DNA of 64,000 bases from Anoplolepis gracilipes (GCF_047496725.1 NC_132972.1:14027001-14091000); one strand, 5' to 3'; shown: positions 33,376-45,460, numbered from the stretch's first letter. Numbers and translations are program-made. The notes: generated from the letters alone by a model not told the origin.

Positions 33376-33830
33376 TATTTTTTATACCGATTCATGCGTG
33401 AATTATTAGCATATGGTACGGTATATATGTATAGGATAGGCCTGACAGATAACGATGCTCCAATGATTTTCGAATATATTAATGCAGTCGTAAAACAGAT
33501 TAATGTGCAACGATTCTTTCCTATTCTACTAGGTACATTTTCTGTTTTGAACAATTTTGGTATTTTCCTTGTTGTTATTTTAAAATATGACAAGTTTCTG
33601 CTGTAGTTAACAATTGAGCGACTATTACACAAATTATTATATTAAAATTTAATAAAAATATGTATTCAAAGTGTGAGAGATTTTTCAATAACATATCTCA
33701 TTAAAGTTTTCATAATTATTTTATAGAAATTTACATTTACATGCTTTTACTTTTTATACAAATAGTAACACGCACATTCATATTACTATAAATAAATATA
33801 GCGAGTTTGCTCATATTCTTCCAAGGAAAT
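33376..33830. other. AT-rich stretch with a 70-codon hydrophobic frame
   Basis: Frame 33394-33606 (plus) ends in a hydrophobic stretch but overlaps an 85-codon minus-strand frame; there is no promoter, splice or domain support. Not called. Confidence 0.45.
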
Positions 33831-34090
33831 AAGGAATATCGGTATGTGATGTAAAATGAAAAAGACAACGTTGAGTCACGACGAGATTTTCACGAACTAA
33901 AGTCTTCTCCGCCTAGAGAAATGTGTCTTACCGCGGCGCACCTCATTCTCGGTTCGAGAGAATCAGAGCTCGTACCCGTACAATATCCCACCCCCAAGGA
34001 AATAAATCTTCGGCCCCGGGCTGTGCATCACCGGTTGGCAAGCAATTTGGGGCCCGGCGATAACTCATACGAGCATCGATAGTACGCCCT
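33831..34090. promoter_or_regulatory. Compact GC-rich island
   Basis: High-complexity CpG-containing sequence with CGGCCCCGGGC and GGGGCCCGGCG motifs (34010-34060) and no open frame of note. Resembles a conserved non-coding element; not testable here. Confidence 0.27.
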
Positions 34091-34790
34091 TTTATCTACG
34101 TATATATGTATAATATAAGAGAGCTTTCTCGCACATGTATATCTAAGAGTTCACATACATAAAATATAAAAAAAAAATACTACTTTATATATATATATAT
34201 ACATACACACACACACACACGCATCTACATGTTTTGATCATGTGTACAAGCATGCACATATCTTCGACTATGATTAGAAAGTGATCAGTTTAAAATAAAA
34301 ATACTTTTATTCGTGTATGTAAAAAACATGATAATTTATAATAATTAATATGTTGTTTTTTTAATAAATAAATATATAAAGTTTTTTAATAAAATAAATA
34401 TATACAAATATATTTATATAAATATATAAGTTTGGCAAAAGTTATCAATTTTTTTAATAATATTTTCTTTATTGCGGGATATAAGATCTTTAGAACATAT
34501 TTTATATCAGAAATATGCAACATGCATATTCTTAGTTTATTATTTTTAATGTTTCTGTGTTTTATGCAATTTTATTTTTATTTTAAAAATATATAATAAA
34601 AAAGTAGATATCTTTCGATCTAATCATCATAAAAATATTATGTCAATTATTAAGATGACATAATATTATAATATTTACATTATCTAAATTTAACCATAAT
34701 AGTTCGAGATTCATAATAAGAAAGTCAATGCTCCCACGATAAAAATCTCTTAGCAATTTACGAATTTAAAAATTACTAAATCTCTTCATC
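34091..34790. other. AT-rich stretch with TA/CA microsatellite
   Basis: A compound TA-CA repeat lies at about 34184-34220. Otherwise AT-rich without genes. Confidence 0.6.
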
Positions 34791-35200
34791 TCTTTTTAGC
34801 AAATTTCAACGTTCCACGAAACCAGATTTTCGTGACGTGTTACATAAGCGAATCCTTAGGCCGCCTATGTAGCGATAGTACATGGGTAGTAGTTGTACGT
34901 CTTTGCATATAATTAGAAGAGCATTGAATCGACCCTCGTCGGACGCCTTTTCACCGTGAAAAAGCAGGATGGGACAAGGGAGGGGTAAGACTGCTCGCAT
35001 CCGAGTCGAAGGGTCTCCTGTTTTTTTGTCCTGTCAGTACGAAAAAAGGTCTCCTCCTCTCCAGGAGAGAAAGGGGTTAAGGACTCCTTCCGCGATCGGC
35101 AGGTACATGTCGGTGACGTGTTCCAGAGCATATGCATATGTGCCTCACTAGGAAGAGGGTCGATCAAATTGAACCAGTGCCGTATAAAATTGGTCGTTGT
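34791..35200. promoter_or_regulatory. GC-richer island
   Basis: Mixed block with overlapping short frames on both strands and no domain. No confident site. Confidence 0.2.
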
Positions 35201-35585
35201 TAATATTATATGTCCTCTAAGGAGTTGTTCTCGCAGTTGCTTTCATTTCGTGCAATTATAATTGTTTAATGGAAACATAAAATCATAAATATGCTAAGTG
35301 CGAGAAATAATTTTAACCAAACAATTCGTATGTGTCAAATGTGTGCATACTGTTTTAAATTCATTTTATTATACAATTAAACGTTATTTATATTGTGCTA
35401 GAAATTATGTAATATATATTATAATTTATATTCTATATATAATTTAGAATTTTTTCTCGAGTTTGTAATTGGCAAATTGAAAATTACAGACACTTAAGAA
35501 ATTGTAGGAGAAAGCTACAAGTTTATTAAATTATGGTATACTAAAAATTTTGACATAGTTACAATTTTTTAAGAGTCAATATCGT
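35201..35585. other. AT-rich spacer, nothing seen
   Basis: AT-rich linker without coding potential. Confidence 0.55.
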
Positions 35586-36060
35586 GTTGTAAATGGCGAA
35601 GGCAATTTCTATTACGGTCCTGTCGAGGCAACCCTTTTCGGCCTTGGGCCCCGTTTCCTTCCTTAAAAATCATTCGCATAAATTATGCATGCAGGTAGTC
35701 CATATTGTACGGTCGCTCACCTCAGCGGGGCCCGATGATAAATTATCGCACATTGAGAATTTCCGAGCTAACGAGGGTTGGAAATTTGAATATCCTTCCG
35801 CGCGTCTTTCATTCTCACGGCTCTCACCCTCTCCGTCGCTCTTCTCGCGCCTCTCTGGCAAGCTTTCGGCGATCTGTACCTACCTGAGGATTTCGCGTAT
35901 ACAATAAGTCATGATTTGATTTGTCGAACGATTTCTCTTGCAAGAGTCCGCGTGTATGGAAGTACGATATTATGCGTCTATTGATTCGCGGGACATCTTA
36001 GAAGCGATAAATTGGTGACACGTCGTTTACCAATTGTCCCAATAATTCGAATTTATTTAG
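35586..36060. promoter_or_regulatory. High-complexity island
   Basis: From 35590 to 35770 the sequence is complex and GC-mixed with GGGCCCCG and the near-palindromic ATAAATTATGCATGCAG. A plus-strand 104-codon frame spans it but has no domain and ends in a serine/leucine-rich tail. Best read as a non-coding element. Confidence 0.28.
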
Positions 36061-36330
36061 AGCTAAGCATAAAAATATTTTCCCGTTGGCACGAGTAGTT
36101 CGATTTTTCGTAAACTCATCAAATTTATCAAATTTATCGATAAAATTAAAAAAGATTTATAATAATTATATTTGTAAATGAATTAACTTGTAAAACAAAT
36201 ATCAGCAATAATTTTACAAGTACAAATATAAATAAATTTTGACTCTATTCTTATTCACATCCAATGAAGCAAATCACGATCGCGTTATTTTGAGTCAACT
36301 AGTAGATGATCAATTGAACACCACGAAATG
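36061..36330. other. AT-rich spacer, nothing seen
   Basis: AT-rich linker. Confidence 0.5.
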
Positions 36331-37110
36331 TTTGCGTATAAATATTGTTCTTTCTCAGCGTTTACACGCGTATGCATGGTGTTCCGTTTAACACAGTCGA
36401 ATAAGCTAATCGCACACTTGTTAAGATTAACCCTAATTACCGGCTACTACATTAACTACAGGGAGAGACGGCGAATCCCACAATTTTGCGACGTTGATAA
36501 TCGACGGCGGCCAATCCATTTTTTTATGGCGAGAAAATTACGCGTTCCTAGGTCCCCACGCAGCGTACGCGAGCTTTGAGGGTCACCGAACCGAACCGCC
36601 CATCGGCGAAAAGTGCACCCTTACAAACAATCGCAGGGCCGGGCAGTGCGATTCATGATGGCCGCCAACGAAAGCCGAGACCCAGTGCCCCTATCGCGGG
36701 TGAAAAAAAAATATAATGAGCTCCCCCTCCCTATCAACTCGGCTCTCGTTACGGGATTTTGTAGATACTGCGGTAAATGGAGAGTCTAAAAAAAAAAAAA
36801 AAAAAAAAACGAGGACAGAGAAAGAGTGAACGAGCGAGACAGAAGAGCACCCCACGCGAGTGATTTGCATACACGGTCAGCCGGCTTTACGGTGTGACTC
36901 AGTTTTCGTCAGCGTGGGGTTAGTTCGAATCGTCTCTCCGCTTTAATGAAATACTGCGATCGAATCGTCGACCAACGTAAATTTTTTTACTATCGTGAAA
37001 GCAAAATTCAGTGTTGTGAAAATATACGATAGATTCATACATGCACTAGTAACCATTCACTCTGGCGAGAAATTGTTACTTCCGGGATGTACTGTGGCGA
37101 TTAATGATGT
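36331..37110. promoter_or_regulatory. Large CpG island with promoter-like features
   Basis: CpG-rich with GATGGCCGCCAAC (PHO/YY1-like, about 36658-36670), a 23-bp poly-A at 36788-36810, an octamer ATTTGCAT at 36863-36870 and the initiator match TCAGTT at 36899-36904. AATCGT at +28 to +33 matches the DPE consensus in five of six positions. A plus-strand start near 36901 is plausible, but no convincing downstream donor was found. Confidence 0.33.
36899..36904 (+). promoter_or_regulatory. Initiator candidate
   Basis: TCAGTT fits the insect initiator, with A at 36901 as +1. Supported by a DPE-like AATCGT at +28 and the octamer ATTTGCAT about 31-38 bp upstream. No TATA box. Confidence 0.28.
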
Positions 37111-38370
37111 TCAGTGATATGTTTGACTACCTTTTTTTTACGCCCACAATGCGGAAATAATGTGACACATAAAAAGTAATTGTGTTTCTATTCGTCAAAA
37201 ATTTTATACTTTTCTATATACAAATATTTTGATATATTTTATAATAAACTCTAAAGAAATAGATTTATCAAAAAATAAAATATAGATCTTTTTTTTGGTC
37301 GTAATGCAACAACATGAACATAGATTTTTGCACAGAGAACTATTTTAGATGTTTAATTGAAAATTCGAACGAAGAAAAAATGAAACAATTATTACATTCA
37401 TACATAAATTCTTTATTTACAAAAAGAATTGGTTTTAAAATGATATAAAAATAAGATTTTGTAAGTAAAGATCATTATATTTGATTAAAATTTTGATAGA
37501 ATAAATGTAATGAGGCAATTACTGCATTTATATTCACAGTTTTCTATACAAAATCTTTAACATTTTCGAATTGAGTACATTTTTATTTTTTATTTAAAAT
37601 TTTTAAGTAAAATAAATCATCATAACCAAAAGAAAATTCATCCATTATTTTATATCAATCAGATGATGAAAGTAATAAAATAAGAGAATTGTATATATAT
37701 TTTATTTGTATTAAAAATTCAGCATATTCTCTTTATTATAATATAACACAAAAATAAAATTCCTAAATTTTAAAAATTTCGTAAATTGTGTTTAAAATGT
37801 TTTAAGTAATATGAATATATTAAAAAAATCAGAGTTATTGATGAGTACATTGTATAATATATTTATAATTTCCATTAATTTGTTATGAATTTTCTTATTC
37901 TTGGTAGAAATAAATAAACAAGAGTTCTAGAATCTAAAAAGTAAAATTGTTACAACGAATGTAATAAATTGCTTCATTCGTAATCACTTTTTAATCCACC
38001 AATAAGTTTTTCATTCGCCACAATATTATAAAAATTTTTACTTTCTCTTATATTATTCACAGAATGAATGTTAGTTGGTGCATTCACGATTATATAAAAA
38101 ATTATATATAAACCATTATTTAATCCATAAAATACTTGATCGACAAAAATGATGTAGAATAAATATATTATTATTACATTGCTGCATCCTAATCGCCATT
38201 GCAAAACTGTTCACTTCTTTGATCGACATCTTGTCTAAAAAACCATCTAGCTACACACCTTCGTTATCAATAATGAACACTTCACAAGAGATGTTAATTG
38301 AGTCTTGCACGCCTCACAATATTATCGTGCTAACACTTTCGCCTTTCAAATCTCGCAATTAAATTCCTTT
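37111..38370. other. Long AT-rich desert
   Basis: About 1.25 kb of AT-rich sequence. The only sizeable frame (37974-38204, minus) is Ile/Asn/Tyr-rich and not credible. Nothing else seen. Confidence 0.6.
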
Positions 38371-38560
38371 GCGAAGCTTCTCGTTTTACACGATGGGACT
38401 TAACGGCGTGTTATTAATTACTGATACGAGTTAAACGAAGGAGAGTCAGCTCGACTGGATGGAGTCGTCGAGAGGTGGCCATGTTGACGCCTGCGTACGG
38501 CTACGTCGCGGCACCTATCTAGGGGGTGTGCTTTATGCCAGGAGGAAAAGTATTGACTAA
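38371..38560. promoter_or_regulatory. Small GC-richer island
   Basis: Contains a CpG-dense stretch (38455-38530) with GGTGGCCATGTTG and CTAGGGGGTGTGC; the latter is loosely CTCF-like. Very weak evidence. Confidence 0.2.
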
Positions 38561-39240
38561 GAAAAAGTAACGAATCGATTCGGCTTTTGCACAAAAATTT
38601 CGTGAAAACATATATAAGTTCTGTAAAATAGGCAAAAAGACTTATTCCGTCTTTCTTATTTGTTATTTAAATAATTTTTACAGTTTATATATATTTTTTT
38701 GCAAGAACAAAAATATTTTCTTTTACACTGCAAAATTTTTTAATCGTTAAACGATCAGCAAAACTAATAAATTTATGTCTTTTCATATGTCAGTACATAC
38801 ATCTGTATTAGATGTAACATTTTGAATTAAATTGATAATTACTATTTATGGAATATTGATCATTATAATTATTATCAAAATTGATTATATAAAACATTTT
38901 AAATATTTAAAAGTTCTTACCAAAAAAAATGTTTCAAAAATAAATTTGATGATTAATTTAAATAAAACCGAACTAATATTTATTCTGAAGAAAAACATTT
39001 TTCTTATCATTTATGAGATCTTGTGGCAAATATTATTTTTTTCTAACTTACATTAAAGCACAGAAAGATAAAAATATCATTCATTGATTTGTAATTATAT
39101 AGAGAATCAAACATAAAAAATTAATTTAATAGATTAAAACGCAAAATATATATATGTTGCATTGCGTTATACAGCTATATATTCGCATGTATGTATTGGT
39201 ATTGTATTATACAATTGCATATATCTAGCTGCGCATATAT
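38561..39240. other. AT-rich spacer, nothing seen
   Basis: AT-rich; a 74-codon Ile/Lys/Asn-rich frame (38832-39056) reflects composition only. Confidence 0.55.
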
Positions 39241-39560
39241 GTATATATAGGCAGTTGGGACGCAGACGCCGGCGTCGCGACGTTCGACGGTACAGTTCCC
39301 GTCGGACGGTCCTTGGAGATGGCAGGATTCGGTCCTGGATCCTCTCCCAGTCCTTTCTGCGCACTCGTCTTCGCACGTAGTCCATCCTTCCTTCCTTTCT
39401 TTTCGTCTTAAGATCAAAAATAACGAACGAGATCGAGTGAATGCGCAAAGATACTGCAAATATGTTTCCGTTTAAGCACAATAAAGATTGAATCGCGCAT
39501 ATTACCGATATTATGAAGTTTTATTCGACATAAAGATCCGCAGTGAAGTGTCTTTCGATT
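39241..39560. promoter_or_regulatory. CpG-rich island
   Basis: CpG-dense at 39255-39370 with CGCCGGCGTCGCGACG-type sequence. Overlapping frames on both strands are arginine-rich because of CG content. Possibly regulatory. Confidence 0.22.
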
Positions 39561-40130
39561 TTATGAGTGACTTAACGTTGAACACGTGATTTATATTTTA
39601 GAAAATAATAAGATTCAAATTTTACAAAAACGCGCGCAAAATTTCTGGTTTGATCAATTTACACATCGGTTGCACTTTTTAAAAATATTTCTTAGTGTCA
39701 AAAGTATATATTTAATCTTATATATTCAATCGAATTTGATGTTTAGCTTACGAAAATAAATATAATAATTTCAATTTTGTGTGACCTATAACACGTGAAA
39801 TTTTTCGAACTTTGCGCATTTTAAGAGGTGACAATTTATCAGTACCTGAGTAAAAAAATTACAACATTCGAAACTTTTTACTTAATATAATTGCAAAAAA
39901 AGTAAACTGTATTCTTAAAATAAAAGATATTTTATTTTGAAGAAAGATGCAAATTTTGACAGCGGTTCTTCTTACAGAAATAAAGAGTGATATACTAAAT
40001 AAAGACATTTTTTAAAATATTTAACACTTTTGCACTCGAAATACATTGTCCCACACATACGATTCATTTACGAAACTTGAACTTTTCGTACTTATGCAGT
40101 GTAAACTATTTTTTTTGTCGCGAAAAAATC
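39561..40130. other. AT-rich spacer, nothing seen
   Basis: AT-rich with scattered CpGs. No gene seen. Confidence 0.5.
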
Positions 40131-40500
40131 GAGATCACGAAGCGTCTTCGTAGACAGCTAGCAGCTGATTGTTTCCTCTGGCGATGGCGGGCCTTCGTTT
40201 CGATTTAATTACGTCAGCGCCATCCCCTCTCGCGCGCGCGAGACCCTCTCCACATTCTTAATCACTACCCCACTCGTCTCTCTTCTCCTCTTCCCTATTC
40301 TACCTTCATTCATTTTCACTTTCGCTTTCCCTCTTTTGCCTACACATTCATAAAACGATTTCCTCTTTCCTTTTTGTCCTGACGGACTGATAGTTCGTGC
40401 GCGTAATTAATTAATACACATTAAATTGTGAAATTTTTATAGTTTACGATTAAACAATTTCACGTATTTTTCTTGTCGCTTCTCGTCGCGTGAAAGATTC
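40131..40500 (+). promoter_or_regulatory. Promoter-like island upstream of a candidate first exon
   Basis: GC-richer left half (GATGGCGGGCC, TACGTCAGCG, CGCGCGCGCG) and CT-rich right half including CTTCATTCATTTTC, which contains the initiator-like TCATTC. It leads into the candidate exon end at 40552. Confidence 0.28.
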
Positions 40501-40552
40501 GATGTATTCTCCCAAAAGAAGAAAGGACAACATCCGATGATGACGATTATAA
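40501..40552 (+). other. Candidate 3' end of a first exon
   Basis: Ends before a consensus donor GTAAGT at 40553-40558. ATG at 40502 opens a 12-codon ORF closed by TGA at 40538-40540. ATG at 40537 stays open through the donor (M-M-T-I then phase 1). No upstream acceptor is visible, so it would be the first exon of a plus-strand transcript, with the rest of the coding sequence beyond a long intron. The transcription start was not located. Confidence 0.28.
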
Positions 40553-40558
40553 GTAAGT

Positions 40559-41079
40559 AATTTTTTTAAACATAATAAATTTGTATGTATGTATTTTTTT
40601 TCGTGTTAGAGGTTTGCGAATATTAAACAGTCTTTTCGACTGTTATACAACTCTTGCGACTTTTCGTCAATATATACATATATGCCTTTTTTCTTAGATA
40701 TATATACTTATATATATTTCCATATTAACATACCTAAATATATTAAATATACAAAAATATATATTTAGAATAAATTAATTAGAAAAAATTAATAGTCTAT
40801 ATGTGTATTTAAGTTTTATTTGTAATAACGAAATGTCGACAGAAAACAGGAATAAATGTTATATTTTTACGTTACTAATGAATACGATTTTCTATGGGCG
40901 GAGCGCGAAAGATGAGATCAAGAAATTGGTAAATGCATTATGGAAAACTCTAGACAGGAATGGAACATCATTTAGAAATCGTAGGATTAAGTGAGACTGT
41001 CGTAAAGAAATTAGATCAATGAATCCATTTACTGAAAATTGGATGCATTTTAATGCACCTAACATTCTGTCTATACAAA
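40559..41079. other. AT-rich DNA after the donor
   Basis: AT-rich; the 63-codon frame 40803-40994 has a mixed translation with no domain and no splice support. Confidence 0.5.
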
Positions 41080-41152
41080 AATATTTAAAATATCCAGAGA
41101 AAAAATTAAATTTGTTTTAAAACAATTTTTTTCTCTGAATATTTTAATATAT
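41080..41152. repeat. AT hairpin with GTTTTAAAAC centre
   Basis: Left arm (ATATTTAAAATATCCAGAGA, then A-rich) pairs with the right arm (T-rich, then TCTCTGAATATTTTAATAT) around GTTTTAAAAC at about 41114-41123, with a few mismatches and a small bulge. Same centre as the hairpin at 29391-29445. Confidence 0.55.
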
Positions 41153-41370
41153 TCTATAAAAAAAAAAATTCAAAGATATATGTTTCTTGTAAGATATATA
41201 CGTATATAGACCTTTAATTTCTATACTCAATCACAAATCGTTTCCACTTGTTTTAATCTAATTTTCTCTCACAGTATTGTTTAGATTAATTTTAATCTTC
41301 AATATAATCGATGTAATTAACGCATTAGAGATCACCAACAGTTTTTTTACACTAATAAAACACCAATCGC
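41153..41370. other. AT-rich spacer
   Basis: AT-rich linker; nothing seen. Confidence 0.5.
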
Positions 41371-41700
41371 GTTTTCTTGTTACTTGATGCAGACTTTTAT
41401 TTCTCGTGGATAAAAAGATGCGCAAATTCTATTTCTTATAGCTTTCGAAGTTTCTTCATCGAGATTTCGTGTTAAACTGACACGTTTCCGGTGACAGGAA
41501 TCCGCGAGGCCGTTTTGCCGTCTGGCGAAGTCAGAGGGTGGGGAGACAGACACCGGTTGCACTCATCAACCCCTCTCTATCGTTCTTTCTTTAACCCTTT
41601 CTGCCCTACCAGTCTTTTTCTTTGTACTTTCTGCATATGTAATTGCGATCCCATGTCAGACAACGAACAAGGCCATTCTGCCTGGCAGTAGAGAGAACTA
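41371..41700. promoter_or_regulatory. GC-richer island
   Basis: Mixed sequence with a 66-codon plus frame (41491-41691) and 60-codon minus frame overlapping. No domain, no splice support. Confidence 0.2.
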
Positions 41701-42160
41701 GATATCTAAAAATGTATTATCTTTCACACATTTTGCTTATATAAAAAAAATCTGAATACATTATAATATCAAAAATTTATTTAACTTATTTCATTATTTA
41801 ACAACTTTTAAGAAAAATATTTGCATATAATTATAGAATATTTATTCATCTTTTACATAAAACACAAAAAATGTCTTATATAAAGACAATTTTGAGATAT
41901 ATAATTTAATTAATTTAAGGTATAATTTTATTGATACAAATATTTGTAAAATTATAAAGATATTTATAAAGATATGTAATCTTTTGTATATCGCTACTTT
42001 ATATTTTGTTCTTAAGAAATTGTTACTTTATTGCATATATGTGCGTATATATATATATATATATACATATATATTAACTAATATAAATATTTAATTTTAT
42101 ACCTAATATAAATTATATCTCGCAAATGTTAAAATAACGCGAATATTATATTATATATGA
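41701..42160. other. AT-rich spacer with short TA run
   Basis: TA run at about 42045-42063. No gene seen. Confidence 0.55.
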
Positions 42161-42840
42161 CACAGAAAGAGTCACGAAACATTTGTCTTTGAAGTCCATA
42201 CGTGCAAGAAAACCACAGGATAAGATAAAATACATAGTCTCGAATTGGCCGACGGTCCTTGTCTGGCTAGGACGATCTCCCTCCCCTTAGTCATTTTTAA
42301 CCCTTTTCCTTCCAGGGAGGCGGGCGGGATTCACCCATACGGGCACCCCGTTGTCGTCCTCTTTGTATACCCGCTGGAATAATGAATTATATTTTTCTGT
42401 TCCAGCCAAGCATAGATTATAATATTTTTTACTATCTATACAAAAAGCGAGAGAGAGAAAGAAAGATCGGTGAATACGTTGATACAACCTATAAACCATC
42501 ATTTTTTTCTCTTTCTCCTCCGCTTGTTCTCTGTCTATCCTCTCACGTTTAAAAAGGGGGACGATGAAAAAAGGGGTAAAAAAAGGGTTCTGGTGCGATC
42601 TTCACATAAATAATCAGGGCGGCTCTTCTTTTTTTCTTGCTTGCTGTCTCTTTCTTTCTACCTGGATGAGCTTTGCATACAAGCTAACTAACTAACTCCA
42701 GCCTGCCAACCGTCACGTAGGCCGAAAAGAAACACAGTGCCGCGACATATGCAGTGGGTTGACCCTATTTATGTTTAATGACCCGCTGATACGCCACTCT
42801 TTTTCGTTTGCTTTCTTTTCATCTCCATATTTTTTTTAGC
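42161..42840. promoter_or_regulatory. Mixed island
   Basis: Alternating GC-richer and pyrimidine-rich sequence with an AACTAACTAACT run (about 42685-42696) and the inverted repeat GGGTTGACCC at 42756-42765, whose half-sites resemble nuclear-receptor sites. No gene seen. Confidence 0.22.
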
Positions 42841-43290
42841 GCACACATTCCGTTACACATATCTTTGATTTTTGCCAAACTTCTTTCCGATAAATATATT
42901 GTTAACATATAACTCTCTAAAACACAAGATGTTTTACGAAATTATTTGTTCTAAATTTTAACAGTTTATCATGATAATAAATTATATTACCAGAACTAAA
43001 ATTTTTTATAACTGCATTTTTATATTTCATATATGTTAACATTTAAATAAATTTTAACTTATACTTATGTAAAGTCTTATAATATACATATTATGTAAGC
43101 TGTTATTTTATGTATGTGAAAATATATTCAACAATATATTAAACGAGATTGATATAAAAAATTAAAAGATTAAAAAATCTGACAGCTCGAGCTTAAAGCT
43201 ATTTATTAATAATGACTTTGTATTATTTCTATATGTTAAGAGGGAATAAATAAATTAGCGTATCATATATATCAAACGGGTTTATCGCAA
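42841..43290. other. AT-rich spacer, nothing seen
   Basis: AT-rich linker without coding potential. Confidence 0.55.
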
Positions 43291-43760
43291 AATTTAGCGG
43301 ATGATTCTTAGCAGCCGTACACCGAGTTCGGCGGCAAGACTAGATAAATGTACGAGGCTGTAAACTCTTTTTTCAAAAGAGGCACTCTGGCTCGTATCCC
43401 GTTCCACACATGGCGCCGCCAACCCCTTCCGCCGATATTTCGGTCTCCGTCTGTGGCAAGTCGGGGCAATGTTTTAGATCTTATCCCCGAAATTATACGT
43501 CTGTCTGGCTGTCTGCTCCTGGCCCTCAGGACGTTGGCACGCGGTATCAAACGCTAATCGCATGCCGCGCTCATCCCTCTCTTACATTAGGTACCTACCA
43601 CCCCCACCTCTTCCTGTCTGGCCCGCTTTACGTCCTCTCTGTCCTTCCGTCTTCTATCCCGCAGGATAACGGACGGCGACGTTTATTCTTTAAACGAAAA
43701 AACGAATAAACAGCCAACATTTTCTCGATGCGTCTCTAAGTTTAAAAATTCGCGATTAAA
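43291..43760. promoter_or_regulatory. GC-richer island
   Basis: CpG- and C-rich sequence with three overlapping frames (69-99 codons) on both strands, none recognisable. No clear promoter or splice signals. Confidence 0.22.
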
Positions 43761-44080
43761 GTTTTAATTTCGTACATATGTTTCTTAAATACCGATTCAC
43801 ATAAATTATATTAATGCATAGGACAAAGTATTGTAAAATTTTTAATATTAATTTTAATTTTTTTTTTAACAATTTGGATTCAAATTTGTGGCTTACCTTT
43901 ATGTTGATCACTTTACAAAATTGCCCAAGAGTCAAATTTTTAGAGAGGTCATAAAACTCATGTATACAGAATATTAAAAATTAAATAATACAATATATTT
44001 TTTTTAATTTATCAAAAGTTGATTTATTATTTTGGCAAATTAAACAGATTAATTTGTGTAGTAGGTTACTAAAATGCCAG
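43761..44080. other. AT-rich spacer with a weak minus-strand donor
   Basis: AT-rich; GGCTTACC near 43889-43896 is a donor-like string on the minus strand without a matching exon. Confidence 0.45.
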
Positions 44081-44760
44081 ATTTAACAGAGTTCTCGAGA
44101 TGCGCAAGCGCGGCTATCGCGCAGGACTAAACTCACAACCCTATCTTCTAGCTATGTTATTATGCAACAAGTTGCTTCGTTCATCTTTTCCATCTCTCCT
44201 TCTTTGATCATCTATTAGATATTAAAGGCGCTTATATCGGACAAGTTTAATCTAATTATATGCATACTTTCTTCTAAAAATATCGGAAATGGTCGTTTCA
44301 CTTCTCTTTATGTTACTCTTCGTTGACGCCGTAGCATTTTTGCCCCGGATGAACGCGCGCGTTTCCTTGCTTTTTCACGAATCATATAACGCTTTTATGA
44401 AGCATATAACGCGTGTATCTGCGCGCCGCCATTGTACGACGCGAAAAAGGAATTGTGAAGAGGAGAGATCGATAATCGAAATTTATTGCACCGTTATGCG
44501 CACGTCACGGTGCTTAGTTTTGGCAAAATAACGCGGTATCATCCTCTCTCTTGAAAAAGAAGCCCACGACTGAAACCCCGTAAAATGCATACGATTACCC
44601 TCGAGTTGTGTCGAGAATGTATATCCTGATCCTTGTCGAAAGGGTTAGGCGCGATACTACGATCACTCATAAATCAAGATTTACCCCTGTCGCATTCTTA
44701 ATCGAGCGTGCAATTTCAAGTCCAGGTCGAATACCGATCTGACTGGAAATAATGGCTATT
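44081..44760. promoter_or_regulatory. Island containing a possible secreted-peptide ORF
   Basis: CpG-containing mixed sequence. It includes the ORF at 44289-44531 and two copies of CATATAACGC (about 44384 and 44403), a string that also occurs at the end of the 119-bp block at 17.6 and 18.05 kb. The 11-mer sharing may be chance. Confidence 0.22.
44289..44531 (+). CDS. Possible small secreted cysteine-containing peptide
   Basis: An 80-codon single-exon frame with ATG in a favourable context (GGAAATGG). Residues 2-12 (VVSLLFMLLFV) form a hydrophobic core like a signal-peptide h-region, followed by DAVAF with an A-V-A motif suited to signal peptidase cleavage near residue 16. The rest is basic and holds four cysteines (in RHC, RNC, IYC and SRC contexts), enough for two disulfides. 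No homologous family is recognised. No TATA box or poly-A signal (AATAAA) is seen close by, and the frame sits in an island where chance frames are common. The call is therefore tentative; it may equally be non-coding. Confidence 0.2.
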   Translation: MVVSLLFMLLFVDAVAFLPRMNARVSLLFHESYNAFMKHITRVSARRHCTTRKRNCEEERSIIEIYCTVMRTSRCLVLAK

Positions 44761-45460
44761 CATATTTATACAATGGATATAAAAAAAATTGATAACTGTC
44801 TGAAACAATTTAAATGTAATTTAAAAATTAAGCGGACGTTTCCTTAGAGATACCTGTATTAAATTTTTTTTATATATCACACAATATAATAATGGCATAT
44901 AATAATGACATATATTTTAAATCACATTATTCAGAATTATGATTAATGAAATACAATCGACCTTGAAATAAATCGGTTGAAAAGAACAAATAATAAAATG
45001 GTGTAACAAAAATTTACCAAAATCCTTCTCGATTATTAAGCGTGCCTAGCTACCTGCCATCTGAAGTAGTGCAAATATTTAACGCGGGGAGAACAACCCT
45101 TTCCGTCTACAACATGCATGTGAAAAACGTGTTTGGTTAGTGACTCGATGACTCGACTACGACCTGAGATTGTCCTGTAATATTTTACTTTCGTGATTAT
45201 AATAGTATTTCGCAATAATTGTATTAATATCGTGAAACGAAAATAACTTATATTTTATAATATATATTATATTATATATTATATAATATTTATCTTTTAT
45301 TATTTTCAAATTATAAACTATAGATTGATTTATCTGCGACTCAAAATATCGATCTAAAAAAATAAGATCATCAACAAGTTTTTATTAATATCTATTTTTA
45401 CTAATATTTGTCACACTTTTTTAAGTATAACCAAGGGTAGGTAATTTGCTTCAGTGTGAT
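44761..45460. other. AT-rich stretch with a small island
   Basis: AT-rich except for a mixed patch at 45041-45190. A palindromic TA-rich block lies at about 45250-45290. No gene seen. Confidence 0.5.

Noticed and set aside
33394..33606. 70-codon hydrophobic frame as a membrane peptide
   Set aside because: AT-rich DNA favours Phe/Ile/Leu codons; it is overlapped by a longer minus-strand frame and has no supporting signals.
38515..38535. CTAGGGGGTGTGC as a CTCF site
   Set aside because: Differs from the core at several informative positions; too weak to call.
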